A program made the position numbers and the translations under genes. The notes beneath the pieces are model-generated. The model had not been told where the DNA came from, searched no databases, and saw nothing but the letters and a program-made list of their open reading frames with translations. Positions 32,876-41,832 of a stretch of DNA of 64,000 nt are shown here, one piece after another (position 1 is the first letter of the stretch; each line of letters begins with the position of its first letter). The stretch comes from SXOA01 sp046593355 (GTDB taxonomy: Bacteria > Planctomycetota > Planctomycetia > Pirellulales > Pirellulaceae): assembly GCA_046593355.1 (NCBI GenBank), contig JBKJNY010000223.1, positions 10,026 to 74,025 of the forward strand. Reading direction: 5' to 3'.

Positions 32876-33574
32876 CTATCGTTCCCTAGCTCCCTGGTGC
32901 CAGATTTTCAGGATGACGCTCTTCGATTCCGTCCCCGACAGCGGATACTCGCTGGCGACGCGGAGCTCCAGCTTCTTCATCAGGCCGAGCCGTTTGGCTT
33001 CGTTGTGCTCCGCGGTCCATTTCGGCCCTTTGATGAGCAGCAGCCGGCCGATGTAGGCCCAGTGGGGCCTGAACCAGGTCAGGATTTTATCGAGTGAACC
33101 CACTGCCCGGCTAACGACGGCATCGTAGCGAGTGTCTTTGAGCAGCTCTTCGGCCCGGGTGGAAAAGACGGTGACGTTGAGCTTTAAGTCACGGGCGATA
33201 GTCTCCACGACCTTGGCCTTCTTCTGCACCGAGTCGCACAGATGCATGGTCAGGTCCGGCCGCAAGATCGCCAGCAGGAGCCCCGGCACGCCGCTGCCGG
33301 TGCCGACATCCAGCACTTCCTCTTCGGCGTGCAGCAGCTTGGCCAGCTCAATGGTATCCGCCAAATCGCGACTGACGAATTTTTCAAAATCGGTGTGCCG
33401 GGTGAGATTGATTTTCTCGTTCCAATCCCAAAGCGCGCGGGCGTACTTTTCCACGCGCTCCGCCTGCTTGGCGGTCAATTCAATCTTGTGGCGGGCTAGG
33501 GCGGCAGCGAGCGTATCGGGGATGGCAACAGGGGGATCAGCATCTTCGGTCATTTCGGCAATAGTTTCCATCAA
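32876..33574 (-). CDS. rsmG: 16S rRNA (guanine(527)-N7)-methyltransferase
   Basis: 232 residues. Characteristic blocks are WDWNEKINLTRHTDFEKFVSRDLADTI (about 49), the SAM loop EVLDVGTGSGVPGLLLAIL (about 87), CDSVQKKAKVVETIA (about 113) and VVSRAVGSLDKILTW (about 153). It methylates G527 (E. coli numbering) of 16S rRNA. It is isolated from mnmG and parA/parB, its common neighbours elsewhere. The N-terminal ~18 residues are poorly conserved, so the exact start is uncertain. Confidence 0.93.
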   Translation of the reverse strand: MMETIAEMTEDADPPVAIPDTLAAALARHKIELTAKQAERVEKYARALWDWNEKINLTRHTDFEKFVSRDLADTIELAKLLHAEEEVLDVGTGSGVPGLLLAILRPDLTMHLCDSVQKKAKVVETIARDLKLNVTVFSTRAEELLKDTRYDAVVSRAVGSLDKILTWFRPHWAYIGRLLLIKGPKWTAEHNEAKRLGLMKKLELRVASEYPLSGTESKSVILKIWHQGARER

Positions 33575-33619
33575 AACATCTTAACCTGGAGTTGCCAGAA
33601 ATCTCAGCGGTCGCCCGGA

Positions 33620-34549
33620 TCACGCTCCCACGGGAGGAAATTTTTCGTCACCTTCGGGCCGCGCGCTTCCCACATACCTCACCACCAGCCCCGCAAAAAT
33701 CAGACCGCCGCCAGCGAGCGTCCACCACTTGGGAACGTCCTGTCCCGCGGTGACGAAGTAGGCCCAGATGGGAACCAGCAGCGGTTCCAAGAGGCCGATG
33801 CCAGCGGCTTCGTGGCCGGGAATGGTTTTGAGGCCGCGGGCGAAGAGGACGTAGGGCAGGCCCATCTGCAAGATGCCGAAACCGGCGAGCAACAGCCACA
33901 GCCAGCCGCTGGGCCAGTGCTGGCCGGAGCTATAGCTTTCCCAGGCCCAAGGCGAAAGCACGAGTGCGGTTACTAGATGATTGAGCCCCACGAGCCAGGC
34001 ACTTTCAAAGTCCCGCAATTGTCGGAGCGAGAGGACGACGCCGGCATAGAAGACGCCGGACAGGAGGCCATAGACGACGGCTTCCAGCGATTTGCCTTGG
34101 GCTTCAAAGGCCAGAATGAACGCGATGCCCAGCCCGCATAGCACCACCAGCAGCCAGTCGCGCAGGACCGCCCGTTCACGAAAAACCAGCACCCCCACCA
34201 GCAGCACCCACATCTGAGCCGTGCTTTGCAGCCAGATGGCGTTGGCCGCGGTTCCTTTCTCCATCGCGCTGAGGTACGTGTAATTCATCGCGGCGAAAGT
34301 CGCCGTCGCCGGGATCAACTTCCAACTCCACTGCGGCCGGCGGATGAGCGGCAGCAGCACAACGCAGGCGAACGCCGCCCGCCAGAACGCCCGCAGCGGC
34401 CCCGGCCAATCGTCAATCAAATGGAACTTGGCAAAAAACCCGCTGCTGCTCCACATCACCGCCGCGGCCAGCACCAGCAGGCGAGCAGTGCGGAGCGAAG
34501 GAGCACTGCCGGCGGATGGAGCAGCAGGTGGTTCATTGGCCGACGGCAT
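33620..34549 (-). CDS. DMT-superfamily EamA-type transporter
   Basis: 309 residues with ten hydrophobic segments forming two EamA repeats (about residues 25-155 and 165-300). The first repeat has MWSSSGFFAKFHLIDDWPGPLRAFWRAAFA. The second ends with GLLEPLLVPIWAYFV, the standard EamA end motif. These proteins export amino acids or other metabolites; the substrate cannot be assigned. Confidence 0.85.
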   Translation of the reverse strand: MPSANEPPAAPSAGSAPSLRTARLLVLAAAVMWSSSGFFAKFHLIDDWPGPLRAFWRAAFACVVLLPLIRRPQWSWKLIPATATFAAMNYTYLSAMEKGTAANAIWLQSTAQMWVLLVGVLVFRERAVLRDWLLVVLCGLGIAFILAFEAQGKSLEAVVYGLLSGVFYAGVVLSLRQLRDFESAWLVGLNHLVTALVLSPWAWESYSSGQHWPSGWLWLLLAGFGILQMGLPYVLFARGLKTIPGHEAAGIGLLEPLLVPIWAYFVTAGQDVPKWWTLAGGGLIFAGLVVRYVGSARPEGDEKFPPVGA

Positions 34550-34590
34550 GTCCCAGTTGTGACAGGACAGCTAGCCGTCGTCCAGCGGCA

Positions 34591-34647
34591 TAGTCGCCTT
34601 TCGCTCCGCGAAAGTAGCGCTACTTTTGCGGAGCGAAAGGAGACTAT
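34591..34647. repeat. Long palindrome TAGTCGCCTTTCGCTCCGC...
   Basis: TAGTCGCCTTTCGCTCCGCG is followed by AAAGTAGCGCTACTTT at the centre and then GCGGAGCGAAAGGAGACTAT. It is a near-perfect 57-base palindrome between the divergent transporter and the next gene. It is too symmetrical to be a simple terminator, and has no T-run. Confidence 0.85.
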
Positions 34648-34716
34648 AGAAACGAACATGGCTTGCCCGACGTCTTGTATGATAGAAGCAGAGTGCATAA
34701 GCGAGAGGAGGAATCG

Positions 34717-35349
34717 ATGACCCGAACAGGAATTGTCATTCTCGGCGCATGTGGCGTCTTTATAGGTTGGATTCTCGTATCCCTCCTCCTCCTGTTCTAC
34801 GGCAATGACTGGTGGCTCAGCGGCCTGACGACCCTCACGGTGTTCGCCTGGCTCGCGGGGCTGCTCGTCGTCATGTTCCAACAGGGCCGACTCCGCGCCG
34901 CAGCCACCGGAGCCGTGATCGCCGCCGCCGCTTACTGGCTGCTTGCTCTCGGCCCCTGGTTCTCGACGAACGTCGGCCCCACGCTCCTCACCAGCCGTTT
35001 GCTTGCGCAGGTGGACGTGATGTTGCATGGCAATCCGCAGCAACTTCAGGCGATTACCTGGGCCGCGCCGCAGCCGTATTCCTCCACCGGAATCGTCTAC
35101 ATGACCGGATCACCGGGCGGCAACCCCCACACGATCCAGCCTACCTTAGTCCCTCCAACGGCGCTCGGCTTCGCCACCACCTTGACGCAGGGAAGCACCG
35201 TCTTTCAACCCCTCGGACACTGGCTGCTGATATGGCTGTGTGCCGGGGTGGGAGGAATCGCCGCGCTCCTGATGCTGATCCGGTCGGAAAAGCGGCAGCC
35301 AGGCGCCATCTCCAACGAGGCCGCGACTCCCCCCGGAGCCGCCCCATGA
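34717..35349 (+). CDS. Small multi-pass membrane protein, twin 1
   Basis: 210 residues from the ATG at 34717 behind GAGAGGAGGAA. There are four hydrophobic segments, three in the first ~85 residues and one near the end after TVFQPLGHWLLIWLCAGVGG. The loop between helices 3 and 4 (about 95-165) is extracytoplasmic. It shares layout with the next gene, and its stop overlaps that gene's start (ATGA), so they form an operon of diverged paralogues. Function unknown. Confidence 0.65.
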   Translation: MTRTGIVILGACGVFIGWILVSLLLLFYGNDWWLSGLTTLTVFAWLAGLLVVMFQQGRLRAAATGAVIAAAAYWLLALGPWFSTNVGPTLLTSRLLAQVDVMLHGNPQQLQAITWAAPQPYSSTGIVYMTGSPGGNPHTIQPTLVPPTALGFATTLTQGSTVFQPLGHWLLIWLCAGVGGIAALLMLIRSEKRQPGAISNEAATPPGAAP

Positions 35350-35942
35350 GCCTGAAGTTCTCGCTGCGAGACCTGCTCCTGCTTATCGCCGTCATCAGTG
35401 TGGTCTGTGCCGCTCTGGCCAATACGGGCATCTGGTGGCACAGCATCATTGTCACTTCCACGCTCTCCGGCATGACCGGCCTGCTCCTCTGGGGCACGCT
35501 GCATTCCGGCTCGTGCCGCGCCTTCGCCTGCGGCTGGTTGCTCTTCGCGGCGGGCTATCTGGCGCTGGTGTTCGGACCTTGGACCGGCAGCAACCTGGGC
35601 GTGAACCTGATCACGACCAAGGGCCTCGCTCTGCTTGAGCTGAAGGCACTCGGCAATACGCCGTCCCCTGCCGTGATTGATTTCAATTTCAACGCCTTCA
35701 ACGACATCGACAGCGACAGCGGCGTCGTCGACCTGGGTATTGTGGCCCCAGGAATCTATTCCGATCCCGGCTGGACCTCTTATCCGCCTACATCCGTCAC
35801 GGGAAGTTTCTTCAGCCGCGGCGGGGTCACGACGTATACCACCTTTCAATCCACCGGCCACTGGCTGCTCGCCTCCGTCTTCGGCTACTGCGGCGCTCAT
35901 CTGGCCACTTTTCTATGTCTCCGCCGCCAGGAGTCAATCTAG
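35346..35942 (+). CDS. Small multi-pass membrane protein, twin 2
   Basis: 198 residues starting MSLKFSLRDLLLLIAVISVV, the planctomycete 'FSLRDLLLL' type N-terminus. The helix pattern is the same as in twin 1, with GPW(T)GSNLGVNLITTKGLALL matching GPWFSTNVGPTLLTSRLLAQ and FQSTGHWLLASVFGYCGAH matching FQPLGHWLLIWLCAGVGG. The protein loop contains many Asp/Asn residues. The start overlaps the previous stop by four bases. Function unknown. Confidence 0.65.
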   Translation: MSLKFSLRDLLLLIAVISVVCAALANTGIWWHSIIVTSTLSGMTGLLLWGTLHSGSCRAFACGWLLFAAGYLALVFGPWTGSNLGVNLITTKGLALLELKALGNTPSPAVIDFNFNAFNDIDSDSGVVDLGIVAPGIYSDPGWTSYPPTSVTGSFFSRGGVTTYTTFQSTGHWLLASVFGYCGAHLATFLCLRRQESI

Positions 35943-35944
35943 AC

Positions 35945-37036
35945 ATGACAGCAATTTACATGGCTCGCGCACTCCTCTCCTGCTGCTTCCTCGCGCTGTT
36001 CCTGCGAGCCGTCCCGGCACTCGCCGAGCCTCCCTTTCGCGGCGCACTGCTCACGGCAGAAACCGCGACCGCGGACCATCTTGATGTCCTCAAAAAGGAC
36101 GGCTACACCACCATCGTTCTGCAAATCGGCTCGCCTGCCGCTGAGCAAGTCAAACAAGACGCTGCCGCAGCCAGGCGAATTTCTGCAGCAGGTCTGGAAC
36201 TCGGTTACTGGTTGGAAATCGCCCGCTGCCAAGAGCTCGCCGATGCTCACCCGCTCTGGATGGCCAGCTTGCAAGGGCATCCCGAATGGCGGCGGCTGCA
36301 CAAGGATTTTCCGTTCCCCAAGGAAGGCGAGACCATCAAGAACTATCCTTGGGTGCCGGTTCTCTATGAAGAAGCCTTCGCCGCGCACCTGGACCGCTGC
36401 AAAAAACTGCTCGCGGAGCTCCCCTCGCCAAAACACATCTTCCTCAACGACCTGCAAGGTTCCCCCAGCGCTTGCGGCTGCGGCAATCCCGTCTGCCGCT
36501 GGACAGCCGACTATGGGCCAGTGGTCACTGCCACCAAACTGGGCGATGACGCCGCAGCCCGCTTCGTCGCCGCCGTCAAGAAGCTCGTACCTGAGAAAAC
36601 TGCGATCATCCCCGTCTGGACCACCGAGTGCGAGGAGCACGACAAAGAGAAGGACGCTCTCTGTGCCGGCGTCGGCTGCTTCAAGGGAATCTGCTGGAAG
36701 GCCTACACCAAGCAACTCATGCCCTTGTCCGAAGGCTCGCCGCAAATCGGCGTCCTGCTGCTCTATCAGGAGTTCGGCCAGGATTCCTCCGCCTACAAAG
36801 AGCCCGCCGGATGGATTCACCATTCGCTTGCCGGTTTTGCCACGATGCCTCCCAAGCACGGCGGCAAAGCCATCTCTCCGGAGCGCCTCATCGCCGTCTT
36901 GCAAGGCACCGGCGTCACAGAGCGCCAACTCGCCGACCAGATTGCCCGCGCTAAGGATGCCCATTGCTCCGGCTATCTCGTCGCCTTCGCCAAAATCGAC
37001 CAGTCCTGGACTCCCAAGCTCATTCGCTGGAAATAG
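35945..37036 (+). CDS. Secreted hypothetical protein, TIM-barrel-like
   Basis: 363 residues from the ATG at 35945 (or an in-frame ATG at 35960). A signal peptide ends near ALAEPP. The mature protein looks like an alpha/beta barrel: GLELGYWLEIARC, HIFLNDLQGSPSACGCGNPVCRW with clustered Cys, and IGVLLLYQEFGQDSS. No catalytic pair can be named with confidence. It resembles glycoside-hydrolase-like proteins of the phylum. Two bases separate it from twin 2. Confidence 0.55.
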   Translation: MTAIYMARALLSCCFLALFLRAVPALAEPPFRGALLTAETATADHLDVLKKDGYTTIVLQIGSPAAEQVKQDAAAARRISAAGLELGYWLEIARCQELADAHPLWMASLQGHPEWRRLHKDFPFPKEGETIKNYPWVPVLYEEAFAAHLDRCKKLLAELPSPKHIFLNDLQGSPSACGCGNPVCRWTADYGPVVTATKLGDDAAARFVAAVKKLVPEKTAIIPVWTTECEEHDKEKDALCAGVGCFKGICWKAYTKQLMPLSEGSPQIGVLLLYQEFGQDSSAYKEPAGWIHHSLAGFATMPPKHGGKAISPERLIAVLQGTGVTERQLADQIARAKDAHCSGYLVAFAKIDQSWTPKLIRWK

Positions 37037-37117
37037 AGCCGAAATTCGCGCAGTCTCGACTCTCGTCCGCGCACTATAATTTGGCGGCGCTCCATTGGCG
37101 TCTTCCAGGAGTCCTCC

Positions 37118-38476
37118 ATGCCCGCTTTCGATGCCACCCAGCAAGTCCCCTTTCTCAAAACACCCCTCCCCGGCCCATTGGCCAAGGCTCTGATTGAAAA
37201 CGACGAGCGGTTCACCTCGCCGTCGTACACCCGCGTCTATCCGCTGGCCTGCTCCCGCGGCTATGGGGCGGTGATCGAGGATGTGGATGGCAACCGCTTC
37301 CTCGATTTCACGGCCGGCATCGCGGTCTGTTCCACCGGCCATTGCCATCCGCGGGTCGTCGCCGCGATCCAGGATCAGGCCGCGAAGCTCCTGCACATGT
37401 CGGGGACCGACTTCTACTATGCTCCGCAGGGAGACCTCGCCAAAAAGCTCGCCGAAATCGCCCCCGGCAGCAAGCCCAAGCGGGTCTTCTTCACCAACTC
37501 CGGGGCCGAGTCCGTCGAAGCTGCCTTTAAGCTGGCCCGCCACCACACCCGGCGGCAGCACATGATCGCCTTCTTCGGAGCGTTCCACGGCCGCACCATG
37601 GGGGCCCTCTCCCTCACCGGCAGCAAGGTCGTGCAGCGGAGCGGCTTCGCCCCGCTCATCCCGCAAGTCAGCCACGTTGATTACCCCAATCCCTACCGGC
37701 ATGAAAAGGACCACCATGAATCCGCGGTGATGGAATCGCTCAACCAGATCGAGTATCTCTTCCGTCGCACCGTGGACCCGCACGAAGTCGCCGCCATCAT
37801 CGTCGAGCCCATCCAGGGGGAAGGGGGCTACATCGTGCCACCACCGGAGTTCCACCGCGAGCTGAAAAAGCTGGCCGAGAAGCACGGCATCCTCTACATC
37901 GTGGACGAAGTGCAGACGGGCATGGGCCGCACCGGCAAAATGTTCGCGATGGAGCACTTCGGCGTCGAGCCGGACATCATCTGCCTCGCCAAAGGCATCG
38001 CCTCCGGCATGCCCCTCGGTGCCATCATCGCCAGCAGCGAAATCATGGACTGGGGCCCCGGCTCCCACGCCAGCACCTTCGGCGGCAATCCCGTCTCCTG
38101 TGTCGCCGCACTGGAAACCATCAAGCTGCTGGAGGAAGAGCTGATGGCCAATTCCGCCGAAGTCGGCAATCACTTGAAAAGCCGGCTCAACGAACTAGCC
38201 ACCCGCCACGCGCTCATTGGCGACGTGCGAGGCATCGGCCTGCTCCTCGGCATGGAGCTCGTCAAGGACCGCGCCACCAAGGAACACGCCACCGCCGAAA
38301 AGGAGCAAGTCATCCAAGCCTGCTTCCGCCGCGGCCTCCTCCTCCTCGGCTGCGGCCAAAGCACCGTCCGCTTCTGCCCCCCCCTCGTCATCACCAAGGA
38401 GCAGGCCGACACGGCGGTGGGAATCCTGGATGAAGTTCTGCGGGCCTATGTCTACCAGTCGGGACGGGGATCCTGA
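37118..38476 (+). CDS. Class III PLP-dependent aminotransferase
   Basis: 452 residues, fold type I. Markers are DVDGNRFLDFTAGIAVCSTGHCHP (about 54), TNSGAESVEAAFKLARHHT (about 127), EPIQGEGGYIVPP (about 230), LYIVDEVQTGMGRTGKMFA (about 259) and the PLP Lys in CLAKGIASGMPLGA (about 290). It is closest in style to acetylornithine/4-aminobutyrate aminotransferases. Exact substrates are not deducible, since no arginine or GABA gene is adjacent. Confidence 0.9.
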   Translation: MPAFDATQQVPFLKTPLPGPLAKALIENDERFTSPSYTRVYPLACSRGYGAVIEDVDGNRFLDFTAGIAVCSTGHCHPRVVAAIQDQAAKLLHMSGTDFYYAPQGDLAKKLAEIAPGSKPKRVFFTNSGAESVEAAFKLARHHTRRQHMIAFFGAFHGRTMGALSLTGSKVVQRSGFAPLIPQVSHVDYPNPYRHEKDHHESAVMESLNQIEYLFRRTVDPHEVAAIIVEPIQGEGGYIVPPPEFHRELKKLAEKHGILYIVDEVQTGMGRTGKMFAMEHFGVEPDIICLAKGIASGMPLGAIIASSEIMDWGPGSHASTFGGNPVSCVAALETIKLLEEELMANSAEVGNHLKSRLNELATRHALIGDVRGIGLLLGMELVKDRATKEHATAEKEQVIQACFRRGLLLLGCGQSTVRFCPPLVITKEQADTAVGILDEVLRAYVYQSGRGS

Positions 38477-39745
38477 CCAACCGGGGGCATGAATCGCGTG
38501 CCCACCTTATCAACACGCTTGCAGGCCAAGCCCTTCTCCCACTTATGTCAAATCGATTTGACGTAAGTCCCGAAAAGTTGTCCCGTTTTCTGATTCATGG
38601 AACACCCCAAAAACGGTGATTTGATACACCTTTTCAGCCTGGTCTGTTCGTGGCGGACGACCCCTGCAAAATCGACGCAAGTCCATACCTCCATGCCACT
38701 TGCAAGCAGGTTGTATGATACACAAAGTGATACATCCGGTAGTTCTTGATACAGGCCTTTCGCGACCGCAAAGCCACCATTCGCTGCGCGACTTACGTCG
38801 ATTCGCCGCGACGTAAGTCCTCGATGCCTCCCCTCGAAAGATCGCCAGCCCAGGGCGCATCTTCGGCGCAGTGATGAACAACCTCGTCAGAGGTTACCCG
38901 TCCACTTTTCAGCAACAACCAACTTGAGAAAGAACAAACCATCCTGGCGGCTGCGTGCAGGGCTCCGCCCCCGGCTCGCCAGTATTGTATACTCCTGTCC
39001 AGTAACTTTGGGACACTTTGACCAGCCGTAGTCCAGAATTCCAAAAATATTTTTCCCGTCAAGAAAGGGGTGGGGAAGGGTTTTCGCGATGCCAATGTTC
39101 TTTGGCCAATGAACCTGGCTGCGAAAACTCTTCAGGGCCCCGTTTGGCATGGCGGGCCGGGTCGCGGAAATCCCCGTTGAAGCCGGTGGCGATTCCGGGA
39201 TGTTCGGCGGGCAACGCGAACGGGGTCAGGAGGAGTTTCGCGGCGGAGTCTTTCGAGATCACAAGTGCGTTGGGCGCGAAACACCTCCCGACCCCATTAC
39301 CCCCCAGATCGACCCTCGCAGGATGCCACGTTTGGATTCTGCGCCAGTCTCCGTCCTAGGGCGGTGAGCGGCAGCCGGTAGCCACGGATCAAACTCTGAT
39401 CCGCAGGGATTCAAAGGCTCGCATCCGTGTCTGACCTGTGTTCCATCCGTGGCTAGGCTCCAGGCTTGGCTTCAAGTGCGACGCCGATCCCTGGGTTGGC
39501 GCACCCTCCTTGCGACCTCGCACACGCGTGCATTGCGCTGGCGCTAATGCACCCTACCGCGTTAAGAAGGTGAAACAACCGGTGAGCCTTCAACGGGAAA
39601 TCCCTCTGTCGAGGGGATTTAGGCCCTGAAATTGCCTTGCTATGTCGGCACAATCGCTCTAGTTGACCCAAATTACCGGAAGTGGGATGATTTATGTATC
39701 GTGCTCTTTACATCTTGTTTCACTTCTTGAACACGGAGCCGCATC
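38477..39745. other. 1.27-kb gene-poor, repeat-rich region
   Basis: No convincing gene. It holds the near-perfect 28-base palindrome ACTTATGTCAAATCGATTTG... at 38541-38568, a second palindrome GACTTACGTCG...CGACGTAAGTC at 38789-38818, the ACTGGACAGG/TATAC motif on the reverse strand at 38989-39004, and an inverted repeat GGGGTCAGGAG...CTCCCGACCCC at 39218-39297. An ATCCGTGGCTA-type word is near 39446. A GTGCATTGCGCTGGCGCTAATGCACCC element near 39525-39555 recurs at 49748. A 49-codon reverse frame from about 38945 follows the promoter-like motif but is unsupported. Confidence 0.5.
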
Positions 39746-40222
39746 ATGAATCCCCTCGCGCCGCTGGCCCTGCTGGCCCTGTTTCTGTCCGCAAATAATG
39801 CCCCCATTTTTCAGGGGACGCCGACCGACGTCGTGCAAATCATCCGCTACAACGCCGCCAGCGCCGACCTTTGGTTGCAGGACCATCGCGTCGAAATCAA
39901 GGGCGTTGTGAGCCGCATTGAGAAGGATGGCCTGGGCAACTACATCGCCATTATGGAAACCCGGATCGAAGAGCCGGCTGCGGAAGTTTCGGGAACCATC
40001 CGCTTCAAGTTCGCTCCTTCGGAGCGCGACTCGCTGGCCGCGGTCCTCGTTCCCGCGCAGGTGGTGACCATTCAAGGGGACTTCCGCTTCGTCCGCGATC
40101 TGTTGCGGCGGATGGCCCGCAATTCCGTTACGGTCGACCTACTGAACTGCCAGCTTGTTCCGGTCGTCGCGCTTCCGCCGCCGGTGATTCCGGTGCCGAC
40201 GCCAGCGCCGGAAGTGAAGTAG
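39746..40222 (+). CDS. Secreted OB-fold protein (tRNA_anti-like)
   Basis: 158 residues with a signal peptide (MNPLAPLALLALFLSANNAP). The core has the pattern of the OB-fold 'tRNA_anti-like' family: DLWLQDHRVEIKGVVSRIEKDGLGNYIAIMET, then AQVVTIQGDFRFVRD and VTVDLLNCQLV. The usual family role is unknown; it is often exported. The tail is Pro-rich (PPPVIPVPTPAPE). Confidence 0.65.
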   Translation: MNPLAPLALLALFLSANNAPIFQGTPTDVVQIIRYNAASADLWLQDHRVEIKGVVSRIEKDGLGNYIAIMETRIEEPAAEVSGTIRFKFAPSERDSLAAVLVPAQVVTIQGDFRFVRDLLRRMARNSVTVDLLNCQLVPVVALPPPVIPVPTPAPEVK

Positions 40223-40359
40223 ATATTTCCGGTTTGCCGCTACCTGATTGCTCCCTGCGGTTGCGTGGATTCAAAGAGTAGGTGTGTCAAGACGAGGAAC
40301 GAGCCGCGGACACACCGCATTGCGGCCGGGCTAGGATCAAGGGTGAAAGGAACCGCCTG

Positions 40360-40899
40360 ATGAACCATCACTATCCTTCGCTCTTTGCCGCGACGTTGCT
40401 CGTCGTCTCCGCCATGCCTGCCATTGCTCGCGAACGCCCCGCACCTCCGGAGTCCCGGTACGCGTATTCGTTCAAAGTCGATGAGAAGTCGCTGCCCAAA
40501 GGGGTGAGCGTGCGCACGGTCGTGGACGGCAAGAACTCGCGGCATTTCATCAAAAATACCGGCGAGACGCCGCTGGTGATCGGCGAAATCTACTCCAATG
40601 ACAAGCTGGTGAGCGGCACCAAGCTCGTCGGCGGCAAAGTCTACGGCTGGTTTCCCAGCGGCGTCCCCATGGAAGGGAAAACGCATCTCAAAGGCTGGCA
40701 AGCCCCGTTCGGCGACATCCTGGAAACGATCCTAACACTCCCCCGCGAGCCGGCCAAAATTATCGAGGGCCGCAAGCCCGGCCTGGGGAAAGACATCCCT
40801 GAGCCGGAAGAATCCTCGATCAAAGCCAGCTACGACGGCAAGCCCTATGAAATCAAGATCAAGATCATTTACCGGCTGAATGAGGCGTATGAGAAATAA
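40360..40899 (+). CDS. Secreted hypothetical protein
   Basis: 179 residues from the ATG at 40360 with a signal peptide ending near AIAREPP-like sequence (MPAIARERPAPPES). The mature part is beta-rich (VVDGKNSRHFIKNTGETPLVIGE, LVSGTKLVGGKVYGWFPSG). No catalytic residues or known domain are recognised. It stands alone and converges with the reverse-strand module next to it. Confidence 0.55.
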   Translation: MNHHYPSLFAATLLVVSAMPAIARERPAPPESRYAYSFKVDEKSLPKGVSVRTVVDGKNSRHFIKNTGETPLVIGEIYSNDKLVSGTKLVGGKVYGWFPSGVPMEGKTHLKGWQAPFGDILETILTLPREPAKIIEGRKPGLGKDIPEPEESSIKASYDGKPYEIKIKIIYRLNEAYEK

Positions 40900-40907
40900 G
40901 CCGTTAC

Positions 40908-41330
40908 TCAGGAAGCGACTTGACGCTTCATGAACAACACAACCGAACCATACACTCCGCCAACAAGGTCATCGGGAGTGTCATGCTCGATGTCCTCCAT
41001 CCGGCCAAGCTTGCTGGTCCACTTTCCGCTGGGCAATTGTCTGGAGGCGTGCGTGTAAAAAGTTGACGTTGCGAAAAGCGCAAGCTTTTGAAAGCCGCTT
41101 TCCAGTGCGCCGGTTTCGCAGACGGCGAACCCTTCGCTCTTTATCGCATCCGCGAGAGCATCGATCCCGGATCCATCCTTCGGACTGGCAATCGGCCAAA
41201 AGACGCCGGGCTGCCACCAGTGCTCCGTGTCGTCTACTGCCCAGGCAATGCAGTTATAGTCGGGCGCGGAGGGGCTGGTGATGCGATGATTGGCCGCCGT
41301 TAGCCGAGGGAAGTCTGGGCTGGCAATCAT
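40908..41330 (-). CDS. Cys/His protein resembling DUF7689, module copy 1
   Basis: 140 residues from the ATG at 41330. Conserved with the copy at 45676: FPRLTAANHRITSPSAPDYNCIAWAVDDTEHWWQP at the N-terminus, and THASRQLPSGKWTSKLGRMEDIEH near residue 110. The invariant Cys (NCIAWA) and His (HASRQL), with a downstream Asp-Ile-Glu-His, look like a papain-fold (NlpC/P60-like) active site, which is my inference. The family name is from memory. Its start overlaps the stop of the upstream partner (ATGA). Confidence 0.65.
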   Translation of the reverse strand: MIASPDFPRLTAANHRITSPSAPDYNCIAWAVDDTEHWWQPGVFWPIASPKDGSGIDALADAIKSEGFAVCETGALESGFQKLALFATSTFYTHASRQLPSGKWTSKLGRMEDIEHDTPDDLVGGVYGSVVLFMKRQVAS

Positions 41331-41662
41331 TTTGGCAGCAGCCCCTCGGACTTTCCCCAATCAATCCAGGCCTGAGCCATGAGGGACACCTTACCGGCAG
41401 CCGCTGGTGGAACGGGATTTTGCTCGGTGATCGCCTCAAGCGCCCAAAACCACTGATCGGGTTCGCGGGCCAACTCCCGCAAAATGAGCGGCACCACCAG
41501 CATGCCCATGCCAATAATCCGCTGGTAGGGCCGAAGCATCGCCATCTGTGCGGAGTTGGAAAGGTATCGCGAATCCCGTTTCCACTCCGCGGCCAGACGC
41601 GCGAAACGGGCCTCCAACGGCTCTTTGGCGGCAGACGGCAGAGATAGGGTGGGAATTGCCAC
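41327..41662 (-). CDS. Partner protein of the DUF7689-like module, copy 1
   Basis: 111 residues. It has the block YLSNSAQMAMLRPYQRIIGMGMLVVPLILRELAREPDQWFWALEAITEQNPVPP followed by GKVSLMAQAWIDWGKSEGLLPK, matching residue for residue much of the protein at 46122-46547. Unlike that copy it lacks an N-terminal DUF104-like domain. The family is unnamed as far as I know. It is translated just before, and coupled to, the Cys/His protein. Confidence 0.7.
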   Translation of the reverse strand: MAIPTLSLPSAAKEPLEARFARLAAEWKRDSRYLSNSAQMAMLRPYQRIIGMGMLVVPLILRELAREPDQWFWALEAITEQNPVPPAAAGKVSLMAQAWIDWGKSEGLLPK

Positions 41663-41832
41663 GGTGTTGGAGAGGGGCGACAGTGAAACGGAAACTCTCT
41701 ATTGCCATCTTAACTAGGTTCCGGTGCATCTCACAAGCGTCGGCTCATTGGTTTGTGGCGGTGCTCGTCTTGGGTAATTAGGCTATGTGCATTACGCAGA
41801 GAGTCTTCGCTCAGTCGTTCCAGTGTGGTTCT

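Noticed and set aside
39018..39359. A 113-codon forward frame in the 38.5-39.7 kb region
   Set aside because: It crosses the GGGGTCAGGAG inverted repeat, has no ribosome-binding site and no conserved protein pattern. I treat it as spurious.
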